Notes: a model not told the origin generated them from the letters alone. 6,745 nucleotides of DNA from an uncultured Porphyromonadaceae bacterium (GCA_900554265.1 USGZ01000093.1:1-6745); one strand, 5' to 3'. Positions 1-4,391 are shown, counted from the first letter of the stretch. Numbers and translations are program-made.

Positions 1-149
1 ACTACACGGCCAACGCCGATAGCGAGCCCGGCGACAACCATCTTAAAGGCGCTTCCATCGAGGCCGACCACAGAAAGTATCAGCGACCCGACAATCATGG
101 TTAATAAAGCTGCGAATATTGTCAACAGCCAAGTTAAGAGCTTCTTCAT
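1..149 (-). CDS. Membrane protein, N-terminal part only (runs off the left edge)
   Basis: The gene starts at the ATG 149-147 and reads leftward out of the window, leaving 49 full codons. The visible product begins MKKLLTWLLTIFAALLTMIV and contains a long hydrophobic stretch (about residues 4-30). A short polar turn (DGSAFK) follows, then a second hydrophobic, glycine-rich stretch, so at least two membrane spans are likely. Its start overlaps the stop of the upstream gene in an ATGA arrangement (149-146), which argues for translational coupling and confirms this start. It is the most distal visible member of the leftward cargo operon behind the repressor. The family is not recognised and the C-terminal part is missing, so no function is assigned. 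An inner-membrane location is inferred from hydrophobicity. Confidence 0.6.
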   Translation of the reverse strand, partial: MKKLLTWLLTIFAALLTMIVGSLILSVVGLDGSAFKMVVAGLAIGVGRV

Positions 150-448
150 AGTCTGAATAAGTTTTTCATTCGGAAATCGCTATATCGTCTCCATTCATTT
201 TGATTCTTAATCCTTGGGTAGATTTTGGTTCGGAAGTAGACTTCCGCATATTGAGATGAAGTTCCATACTGTTTATACACCGACTGCAACTCTTCAAATA
301 GTGCTCGGTAAAGTCTATACCTTGTCACGCTCATCCGCAAATCAGACGCAGCAATCACATCTGGATCATTAGCCGCCTTTATCGCCATAAACAACCATCC
401 CAGAATAAATGCGATGGCGAGAGGTGTGATTAATAATAGAATTTTCAT
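146..448 (-). CDS. Small single-span membrane protein, unknown function
   Basis: This 100-residue product has one strongly hydrophobic N-terminal segment (about residues 3-24) and then a polar, Arg/Lys/Tyr-rich domain (residues 25-100) ending in MKNLFRL. The pattern fits a membrane-anchored protein with a soluble basic domain. The hydrophobic segment could instead be an uncleaved signal, since no convincing cleavage site or lipobox Cys is present. The gene lies 30 nt after the Cys/His lipoprotein gene and shares an ATGA overlap with the next membrane-protein gene, so the two are probably made together and may form a pair. The sequence GAGGA about 11 nt before the ATG could aid initiation. I do not recognise the family. 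The role is unknown, and the position in the lysogenic cargo operon is the only functional hint. Confidence 0.65.
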   Translation of the reverse strand: MKILLLITPLAIAFILGWLFMAIKAANDPDVIAASDLRMSVTRYRLYRALFEELQSVYKQYGTSSQYAEVYFRTKIYPRIKNQNEWRRYSDFRMKNLFRL

Positions 449-478
449 TGCTAGTCAAATCCTCGGTTTTAACACTCC

Positions 479-964
479 TTACTCGTAATAGCCCAGCATT
501 TGGGTGAATTCAGCATATGTACCCACAGCAAGGCCAAGTTCCAGGGCTTTATTGTAAGATATCAATCGCACTCCCTGATTGGATAATTCTCTTACAAAGG
601 TGTCATAGGAACCGCTGAAGTAATTCGCCCTGACCATTTTGTCATAGAGCCATTGCCTGTTAGCTTTATATCTTTTGTTGTGCTCGCTGATGGATTTGAG
701 ATGCAGAAATTCCTCTGCTGAAACGCAGTTTGAACAAACTCTCTCGTAGTCTTTAAAGATAAACACGAAAGTATCGCAAGGATTCATCGCATAGATTGGA
801 TGCCCATTCATATCCTTGCCATTAGTCAAATTATGGCAACTACTATTCGTGTGATACACTGCATTGTCATCGGCGAATACTAATTCGCCAACAGGGGCAT
901 AATCTGAGCCAGAACAACCGGCAACCAATAATGCTGCAACGATTAAAAATACCGATATTTTCAT
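479..964 (-). CDS. Lipoprotein with a Cys/His cluster, possible metal-binding site
   Basis: This 161-residue protein opens with a lipoprotein signal peptide, MKISVFLIVAALLVAGC; the lipobox VAGC makes Cys17 the likely lipidated residue. After a short linker comes a cluster of possible zinc ligands: His38, Cys43-His44, Cys63, and Cys77-x-x-Cys80. The order (Y-H-T-N-x-x-C-H, then C-x-x-C) is loosely like small metal-binding modules of the Ada-N type, but I cannot assign it to that family. Residues 85-161 are helical-looking and polar. Only one acidic residue follows Cys17 closely, so the acidic lipoprotein export signal known in Bacteroidota is not evident and the location (periplasmic face or cell surface) is open. 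The start overlaps the upstream gene's stop (ATGA, 964-961). It is probably an envelope cargo gene expressed in lysogeny. Confidence 0.72.
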   Translation of the reverse strand: MKISVFLIVAALLVAGCSGSDYAPVGELVFADDNAVYHTNSSCHNLTNGKDMNGHPIYAMNPCDTFVFIFKDYERVCSNCVSAEEFLHLKSISEHNKRYKANRQWLYDKMVRANYFSGSYDTFVRELSNQGVRLISYNKALELGLAVGTYAEFTQMLGYYE

Positions 965-1536
965 TTTGCGTTAGGTCCTAAGCCTATAAAAAGTTCTTTG
1001 ATTCCATCTTCTCCTGCGAGTTCCCAAACTTCAGGACTGGTTTTCACAGAAACGCTCCAGGTAGCGCCGTCTTTAGGGAAAGTGTAGGTATACCCGTATG
1101 ATGTCTCATTGACGACATCATCATGTAAATCAGTTTTAGCCAATATCTTGATAGCGTTTTCACCGAAGAAACGGCACTTCTCAATTCTGATTGGCGCTAT
1201 AGTACCACCAGTTCGCTGTTCTACTCGCCGCCACGACTCTTCGAGAACACCTTTATAGGTATCGAAATTCTGCCAAAAATCAAACTGCTTTTGCTCTTCA
1301 GAAGCGAAAGGTATTATATTTACAAACGCAATCAGCCCATCATAAGGAGACCGGACCCGAAAGACGGTATGCGGTTCGTCGGCCTGTTCTTTTTCCCACT
1401 TAAGTTCTCTGTTAAGATTCCAATGGAAATGCCAGGTGTGATTGGTGTAATGGCATGTTTCCGCATCCCAGCTCTCCTGCGCGTAAGCTGATAGAGTCAG
1501 CATTAAAACAAACACCAAGCACAAGTATTTCTTCAT
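961..1536 (-). CDS. Secreted protein with Sec signal peptide, unknown function
   Basis: The 191-residue product begins with a classical Sec signal peptide (residues 1-19, Lys-Lys then a Leu/Val-rich core), with probable cleavage after Ala19 in the sequence AYA-QES. The mature part is rich in Trp, Phe and Tyr, with motifs such as HTWHFHW (33-39) and a final ELFIGLG. Its alternating hydrophobic pattern suggests a compact beta/alpha domain. A loose resemblance to PsbP/Mog1-like folds crossed my mind but I cannot support it. The start ATG 1536-1534 lies one nucleotide beyond a second copy of the repressor gene's 3' end, so this gene has the junction one would expect if it had once stood directly behind the repressor. 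The stop overlaps the next gene's start by 4 nt. A periplasmic role is likely. Confidence 0.72.
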   Translation of the reverse strand: MKKYLCLVFVLMLTLSAYAQESWDAETCHYTNHTWHFHWNLNRELKWEKEQADEPHTVFRVRSPYDGLIAFVNIIPFASEEQKQFDFWQNFDTYKGVLEESWRRVEQRTGGTIAPIRIEKCRFFGENAIKILAKTDLHDDVVNETSYGYTYTFPKDGATWSVSVKTSPEVWELAGEDGIKELFIGLGPNAK

Positions 1537-1565
1537 TTTACCAGCCTTTATTAATCAGTACATTT
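1537..1565 (-). repeat. Direct repeat copy B: displaced copy of the repressor gene's 3' end
   Basis: These 29 bp match 2125-2153 at 28 positions. Read on the minus strand they encode N-V-L-I-N-K-G-W and a TAA stop, the last eight codons of the repressor. The single difference turns codon GGA into GGC, which is synonymous for Gly. The copy lies between the stop of the 1568-2113 gene and the ATG of the 961-1536 gene, where it now serves only as leader sequence. Confidence 0.85.
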
Positions 1566-1567
1566 CG

Positions 1568-2113
1568 TCAGAAGTCAGAGCTATCGTTGATAAAAGCCGC
1601 AATGGGTTCGTAAATTAAACACAAATACAGTCTTTTAGTACCATCATTACCTTCTGAGCGGTCTATAGTTATAACGCCATGCATCGTGATGCCATCTACT
1701 TCGTCACCGATGAATTCATAGCATTTGAATCCCTGCTTATTTACGTACTCATATAACGCGTACTTTGAGCCTAATATGTTTTTTAGACTTTCCCTTTTCT
1801 GGATTAATCTTTCCGTCTCATTTGGTTCATCCCAATCCTGAAATGAAGCTCCGACCATTTTGGAAGTTTCACCACTCCATTGGAAGGATAATTCGCCGTA
1901 TTTGAAGTTAATAGGCCCCATTGCAAAATCTGATAACTTCAAATTGCCACTGCTCTCATACAACTTACTCCCATAGCGAGTCTTCAGAACGCTTTTAGCA
2001 TTGACTAAGCTCTCTCCCACTTTAATGCCGAGGATAGTCTGTGCAGTTATGGAAGAACACCCAAAAACAGCCAATAGAAAAACCAAAGCGACGATTACTT
2101 TTTTGAATATCAT
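1568..2113 (-). CDS. Probable lipoprotein, unknown function, first cargo gene after the repressor
   Basis: This 181-residue protein starts with a hydrophobic signal peptide ending AVFGC (Cys19 as lipobox Cys). A standard cleavage after TAQ (residue 25) is an alternative. Directly after it comes ILGIKVGESLVNAKSVLKTRYG (residues 28-49), a Gly-anchored strand plus helix, then strands rich in aromatic residues. This resembles secreted proteins seen repeatedly in Bacteroidota, but I cannot name a family. The gene begins 12 nt after the repressor stop, so it is very probably on the same transcript and made in the lysogen. It is exactly bracketed by two copies of the repressor gene's 3' end, which marks it as a separately acquired cassette. 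Base composition is clearly more AT-rich than the early genes to the right. Confidence 0.72.
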   Translation of the reverse strand: MIFKKVIVALVFLLAVFGCSSITAQTILGIKVGESLVNAKSVLKTRYGSKLYESSGNLKLSDFAMGPINFKYGELSFQWSGETSKMVGASFQDWDEPNETERLIQKRESLKNILGSKYALYEYVNKQGFKCYEFIGDEVDGITMHGVITIDRSEGNDGTKRLYLCLIYEPIAAFINDSSDF

Positions 2114-2124
2114 GTTTACTACTT

Positions 2125-2153
2125 TTTACCATCCTTTATTAATCAGTACATTT
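2125..2153 (-). repeat. Direct repeat copy A: native 3' end of the repressor gene
   Basis: This is the functional copy, encoding the repressor C-terminus NVLINKGW and its stop. It is displaced by exactly 588 bp from copy B at 1537-1565. A shorter repeat, TTTACTACTTT, also flanks it (2115-2125 and 2151-2161), so the leader of the following cargo gene partly repeats the KVVN codons of the repressor as well. Confidence 0.85.
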
Positions 2154-2836
2154 ACTACTTTCCAAACCTGCTTTATCATGGACTTGGGAAGTTCTTCGTC
2201 GGCGGATTCGGGATTGTAGGAGTGGCAGGTGACATAGTTGGCCGGGTCGGGGCCGTACTTAAGCACCTGCTTGGTGATGCGGCGGTCATCGGTCAGCCAC
2301 AGCACGAAGTCGCCGCCGTAGCCGAAGTACTCCTGCCAGTTGTCGACGCGGCGTATCTGCAGGATGGCGCCTGCCGGTATGGTCGGCGCCATAGAGCTGC
2401 CGGACTGCAGAATGGCCACATCGCCATCGCGAGCGCCGGGGAAAGGTAGCATGCGCTCTACGTACTGCTCGGACGCTGCAAACTCGTTGGACGAATACAC
2501 GCCGCCTACGCTATCGATATGGATAAGCGGTATCAACGTAGCCCGGCCTTCGGCGAGGTGGGCTTCAACCTTCCGGCGCTCCTCCGGCCCTATATCCTCG
2601 ACTTCATTCTGAAAATTCCTGCGAATCATATCACCCTCGCCGGTGAGAAGCCACTCAGAAGAAATAGTTGGGTACACTTTCTGTATTGATGCTAATCCTT
2701 CTTTGCTGATGCCTCGATTCATCCAATTAGTAATAGTTTGAGGCGACACCTCCATGGTGCGTGCAAATTCTGCTTTACTCCCACGGCATAAAGCTTCTAT
2801 GATTCTATTCAGTTTTTCTTTGTCTTTCATAAACAT
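2126..2836 (-). CDS. Phage repressor, HTH domain plus S24 (LexA/CI-like) peptidase domain
   Basis: The 236-residue protein has an N-terminal helix-turn-helix (about residues 8-56, with KAEFARTMEVSPQTITNWMN as its core) and a C-terminal S24 domain (about 100-236). The S24 nucleophile is Ser148 in SGSSMAPT, and Lys189 in RRITKQVLK is the likely general base. LexA and CI families use this pair for RecA-stimulated self-cleavage. The expected Ala-Gly scissile bond aligns with Val110-Gly111 (DSVGGVY), so cleavage competence is uncertain. Start is ATG 2836 or the in-frame ATG 2830; both lie inside operator O1, so bound repressor would also affect its own synthesis. A weak minus-strand -7-like box TATATTCG (2879-2872) is the only promoter candidate seen. 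The HTH end and the last codons are AT-rich while the S24 part is GC-rich, suggesting a mosaic gene. Role: silencing of P1 and P2. Confidence 0.93.
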   Translation of the reverse strand: MFMKDKEKLNRIIEALCRGSKAEFARTMEVSPQTITNWMNRGISKEGLASIQKVYPTISSEWLLTGEGDMIRRNFQNEVEDIGPEERRKVEAHLAEGRATLIPLIHIDSVGGVYSSNEFAASEQYVERMLPFPGARDGDVAILQSGSSMAPTIPAGAILQIRRVDNWQEYFGYGGDFVLWLTDDRRITKQVLKYGPDPANYVTCHSYNPESADEELPKSMIKQVWKVVNVLINKGW

Positions 2837-2850
2837 TATGTTTATATTTG
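2819..2850 (+). promoter_or_regulatory. Rightward promoter P1
   Basis: TTTG at 2819-2822 is followed after 20 nt by TATATTTG at 2843-2850, a full match to the Bacteroidota -7 consensus TAnnTTTG at the usual spacing. Transcription would start near 2857 and read into the 2912-3223 gene. Operator O1 fills the spacer and overlaps the -7 box, so bound repressor should block it. Confidence 0.7.
2829..2845. promoter_or_regulatory. Operator O1, 17-bp palindrome
   Basis: ATAAACATTATGTTTAT consists of perfect 8-bp half-sites around a central T. The identical 17 bp recurs at 3489-3505. It overlaps the -7 box of P1 and the start codons of the repressor. Two identical copies in equivalent promoter positions next to a repressor gene make it the likely repressor binding site; binding itself is inferred. 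Confidence 0.8.
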
Positions 2851-2852
2851 CA

Positions 2853-2874
2853 TCGTCATTACACCGGATGACGA
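2853..2874. promoter_or_regulatory. Inverted repeat near the P1 start site
   Basis: TCGTCAT (2853-2859) and ATGACGA (2868-2874) form a perfect 7-bp inverted repeat with an 8-nt centre. It spans the predicted P1 start and lies upstream of the repressor start, so it could be a second regulator's site or an RNA hairpin in either leader. A different palindrome occupies the equivalent place at P2. Confidence 0.5.
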
Positions 2875-2911
2875 ATATATTAATTAATCTGCGGTGTCAG
2901 ATTCAAAAGCT

Positions 2912-3223
2912 ATGGCAACGGTAAACCTTCCCGGATACGACGGAGTGGACGCCAATCTTATCGCTGCAATATTGGACGAAGTCCACGATATTGCACAGGA
3001 GCTCACTTACATGCGTCATGTCAACCTTAGAGGGCTTGACGCAGTCAATGCAGGATATGTAGATTCGGCGTTTGCCTATGCAGAACGCCGTATTCAAGAT
3101 GACCTTGCGGATGTCATGCTCGAAATTCGGCATCTGCGCACTCCCCTCAAACAGGGGGAGAAGCAAATACCTTACCGCTCTTTGGTTTCGAGATACGACA
3201 GTACGTTCGAGACGAAAGAATAG
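2912..3223 (+). CDS. Small acidic helical protein of the switch region, unknown function
   Basis: From ATG 2912 the product has 103 residues (MATVNLPGYDGVDANL...). An upstream in-frame GTG at 2894 would add six residues, and I prefer the ATG. Most of the protein (about residues 15-80) looks amphipathic and helical, rich in Asp, Glu and Ala; no membrane segment, zinc ligands or clear HTH is visible. It is the first gene after promoter P1 and divergent from the repressor, the place where many phages keep a Cro or antirepressor, but the sequence does not itself show DNA binding. Its last 52 bp overlap the end of the opposing 3172-3438 gene. Function unknown. The chief doubt is whether both members of the convergent overlap are translated. 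Confidence 0.6.
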   Translation: MATVNLPGYDGVDANLIAAILDEVHDIAQELTYMRHVNLRGLDAVNAGYVDSAFAYAERRIQDDLADVMLEIRHLRTPLKQGEKQIPYRSLVSRYDSTFETKE

Positions 3224-3438
3224 CACACGTCTCCGAACTGTTTCTGCTTCCGCTGCCCGCGAGGAGTCAAACCCAGACCATTATCGGCGAGATAATCTTC
3301 AAATTCATTGAGGGTTGTTTCGCCTTTTTGTATAGAATCGACTATCTGACACAGCGTCCTGACAGTCATCGGGTCGTATGGTGATGGAAGCTGCGAAGCC
3401 TCAAAGTCGTACTTGAGCGCATTGAATACAGTATTCAT
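3172..3438 (-). CDS. Small protein divergent from the Cro-position gene, unknown function
   Basis: This 88-residue product starts MNTVFNALKYDFEASQLPSP and contains an ordered-looking region, RTLCQIVDSIQKGETTLNEF (27-46), then a polar part ending LSYLETKER. No signal peptide, membrane span or definite DNA-binding motif is seen. The gene lies between the two operators, reads left, and diverges from P2. Its leader is A-rich on the coding strand, but no consensus -7 box was found. Its 3' end overlaps the P1-driven gene tail to tail by 52 bp, so transcription of one could interfere with the other. The protein-like composition argues that it is real. A regulatory role is inferred only from position. 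Confidence 0.6.
   Translation of the reverse strand: MNTVFNALKYDFEASQLPSPYDPMTVRTLCQIVDSIQKGETTLNEFEDYLADNGLGLTPRGQRKQKQFGDVCYSFVSNVLSYLETKER
3180..3218. repeat. Imperfect inverted repeat inside the convergent overlap
   Basis: CTTTGGTTTCGAG (3180-3192) and TTCGAGACGAAAG (3206-3218) can pair over 13 positions with one mismatch and two wobble pairs, leaving a 13-nt loop. It lies wholly in the 52-bp overlap of the two convergent genes. There is no T-run on either side, so it is not a standard intrinsic terminator. Confidence 0.4.
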
Positions 3439-3447
3439 AGCTGTTAT

Positions 3448-3480
3448 TGTTAAGTGTTGTTAAATGTTTATATAAACCAT
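3448..3480. promoter_or_regulatory. 10-bp tandem repeats and everted operator half-sites upstream of P2
   Basis: Two adjacent decamers, TGTTAAGTGT (3448-3457) and TGTTAAATGT (3458-3467), run into the 12-bp palindrome GTTTATATAAAC (3466-3477). The last contains the operator half-sites in reversed order (ATGTTTAT at 3464-3471, then ATAAAC). The block fills the space between the 3172-3438 start codon and P2 and could be an accessory regulator site. No binding data can be read from sequence. Confidence 0.4.
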
Positions 3481-3510
3481 TGTGCCGAATAAACATTATG
3501 TTTATCCTTG
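3480..3510 (+). promoter_or_regulatory. Rightward promoter P2 of the early operon
   Basis: TTG at 3480-3482 is followed after 20 nt by TATCCTTG at 3503-3510, one mismatch from TAnnTTTG. Spacing and operator position equal those of P1, shifted by exactly 660 bp, and the downstream bases TTGCAYCGTSA are also shared. The predicted start is near 3517, leaving a leader of about 56 nt before the HTH gene. This is the likely main early promoter. Confidence 0.62.
3489..3505. promoter_or_regulatory. Operator O2, identical to O1
   Basis: This is an exact second copy of ATAAACATTATGTTTAT in the spacer and -7 region of P2. With O1 it allows one repressor to shut both rightward promoters. The 660-bp separation would also permit DNA looping between repressor oligomers, which is an inference. 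Confidence 0.8.
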
Positions 3511-3516
3511 CACCGT

Positions 3517-3533
3517 GACATAAAACTTATGTC
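3517..3533. promoter_or_regulatory. Palindrome at the P2 start site
   Basis: GACATAAAACTTATGTC has perfect 7-bp arms (GACATAA and TTATGTC) around AAC. It sits at the predicted P2 transcription start. It differs from the O1/O2 sequence, so it may be the site of a second regulator such as the HTH protein encoded just downstream, or form a weak leader hairpin. Confidence 0.5.
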
Positions 3534-3572
3534 GCAAAGATAACAATAAATACGCAAGACTACAAAAATATT

Positions 3573-3797
3573 ATGACATTAAAAGAGCTTTATGCCAGCG
3601 CAAAAGAGCAGCCCAGGCCCCAGGCCCCGGCAACTGCATTCGTCAAAGAGATTGCGGCGGTAACACAGAAGAGCGAGCTCACCGTGCGCCGATGGCTGGG
3701 CGAAGGCGACAGTTACGGCGAACCCGATGCCCTTACCAAAGCAGTCCTTGCCCGCCACTTCAACACAACCCCCGAAGAACTATTCCCCAATGCGTAA
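3573..3797 (+). CDS. Small helix-turn-helix DNA-binding protein in Cro position
   Basis: The 74-residue product has a basic, Pro-rich N-terminus. A helix-turn-helix follows at about residues 22-43 (FVKEIAAVTQKSELTVRRWL, with TVRRW as likely recognition helix) and then a C-terminal helix ending TTPEELFPNA. The Thr-Val-Arg-Arg-Trp-Leu pattern is typical of Xre-like regulators. It is the first gene after P2 and divergent from the 3172-3438 gene, the position of Cro-like early regulators, so binding at O2, O1 or the nearby palindromes is plausible but unproven. Translation starts at ATG 3573 after an A/T-rich leader. Its last eight nucleotides overlap the start of the following lipoprotein gene, indicating coupling. 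Codons are strongly C-ending from here on, unlike the cargo genes. Confidence 0.82.
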   Translation: MTLKELYASAKEQPRPQAPATAFVKEIAAVTQKSELTVRRWLGEGDSYGEPDALTKAVLARHFNTTPEELFPNA

Positions 3798-4029
3798 AGT
3801 AATGACCTATCTCATCCTGGCCATGGCCCTCGCCGGCGGCACACTCTCCGGTTGCACCACCAGCAAGACCGCGCTCGAGCAGCGCCGCGCCGAGGCTTCC
3901 TGGAACGCCTTCTGCGATGCCCGCGGCTACGACCGCGACGACAACACCTACGCAAACGTCAACGAGTACCTCGACACCTGGCGGGGCTCCGTCGAAGAGG
4001 AAGCCGCCCTCGACAAGGCCGGAATATGA
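3790..4029 (+). CDS. Small early-operon lipoprotein, possible superinfection-exclusion candidate
   Basis: I take ATG 3790 as the start because it gives a proper lipoprotein signal, MRKVMTYLILAMALAGGTLS then GC, with Cys22 in the lipobox LSGC. The longer in-frame form from 3727 would bury this signal. The mature peptide is only about 58 residues, charged (RRAEASWNAFCDARGYDRDD) with one more Cys, and has no recognisable domain. The start overlaps the HTH gene by 8 nt and the stop overlaps the next ORF by 4 nt (ATGA), so it belongs to the early operon. Small phage lipoproteins made early are known from T5 (Llp) and some lactic-acid-bacteria phages (Ltp), where they block superinfection. That role here is only a hypothesis from position and type. 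Confidence 0.72.
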   Translation: MRKVMTYLILAMALAGGTLSGCTTSKTALEQRRAEASWNAFCDARGYDRDDNTYANVNEYLDTWRGSVEEEAALDKAGI

Positions 4030-4244
4030 ACAAAGAGTTGCCTCCATATCTGTCCACGAACCAGCGCGGCGAGTTCTACAATCTCGCCGGCGACAGAGTG
4101 GCCCCCGTCCTCCGGACTGCCCTATACTGGGGACGCAACTACTTCGGAAGATTGCCCTTGCTGCAATTCTCCAAGACCTTCCTGGCCTTGCTGTGGACCA
4201 GCGTCACCCACTCGCTGCAAGCTTCGCCCACCAGCTCAATATAG
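4026..4244 (+). CDS. Short early-operon ORF of doubtful 3' part
   Basis: This 72-residue ORF begins ATGA-coupled to the lipoprotein gene. The N-terminal 42 residues (MNKELPPYLSTNQRGEFYNL and on to GRNYFG) use the same C-rich codons as the operon and look like protein. From about 4139 on, the frame runs antisense to the zinc-ribbon-like gene 4139-4351, and the peptide (LLQFSKTFLALLWTSVTHSL) looks like a by-product of that gene. Two readings are possible: a real short protein whose end was replaced when the opposite gene came in, or an unimportant ORF. No motif is recognised. Confidence 0.4.
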   Translation: MNKELPPYLSTNQRGEFYNLAGDRVAPVLRTALYWGRNYFGRLPLLQFSKTFLALLWTSVTHSLQASPTSSI

Positions 4245-4351
4245 ATGCCCGGAATATCGGAGATGACGACGCGGTGATGCCGGCCACAATACGGACACGG
4301 CTCCGAGCTAATCTTCTCGACCATAGGCCGCAAAATCTCTTTCTCACTCAT
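4139..4351 (-). CDS. Small zinc-ribbon-like protein on the opposite strand of the early operon
   Basis: The 70-residue product contains Cys19-Pro-Tyr-Cys22-Gly followed by His25-His26, a zinc-knuckle signature, with Cys45 and Cys63 as possible further ligands. Small phage proteins opening with a CPxCG knuckle include the Lar restriction-alleviation type, but the second C-x-x-C of Lar is absent, so I do not assign it. Start ATG 4351-4349 follows an A-rich leader of about 19-25 nt. TAACTTTG (4384-4377), an exact TAnnTTTG, lies at a suitable distance, so the gene appears to have its own promoter. It opposes the surrounding rightward genes and overlaps the 4026-4244 ORF by 106 bp. Expression from the prophage state is conceivable. 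Function unknown. Confidence 0.62.
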   Translation of the reverse strand: MSEKEILRPMVEKISSEPCPYCGRHHRVVISDIPGIYIELVGEACSEWVTLVHSKARKVLENCSKGNLPK

Positions 4352-4376
4352 ACTTCATTGATTTTTTTTGGCACCT

Positions 4377-4384
4377 CAAAGTTA
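4377..4384 (-). promoter_or_regulatory. -7 box of a leftward promoter for the 4139-4351 gene
   Basis: On the minus strand the sequence is TAACTTTG, a full match to TAnnTTTG. No clear TTG is found 19-21 nt upstream, so the -33 element is weak or absent. Transcription would begin near 4370 and meet the ATG after roughly 20 nt of A-rich leader. Confidence 0.45.
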
Positions 4385-4391
4385 ATGAAAA

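Noticed and set aside
2222..2612. Plus-strand frames opposite the repressor
   Set aside because: Antisense to the S24 domain with conserved catalytic residues; no start context.
3180..3218. Hairpin as an intrinsic bidirectional terminator
   Set aside because: There is no T-run after the stem on either strand; it is kept only as an inverted repeat.
3760..4047. Minus-strand 95-codon frame opposite the lipoprotein
   Set aside because: Val/Gly/Glu-rich shadow of the rightward gene, whose lipobox signal and coupling are convincing.
4362..4369. T-run on the plus strand as a terminator for the upstream early genes
   Set aside because: No stable hairpin directly precedes it; read on the minus strand it is the A-rich leader of the 4139-4351 gene.
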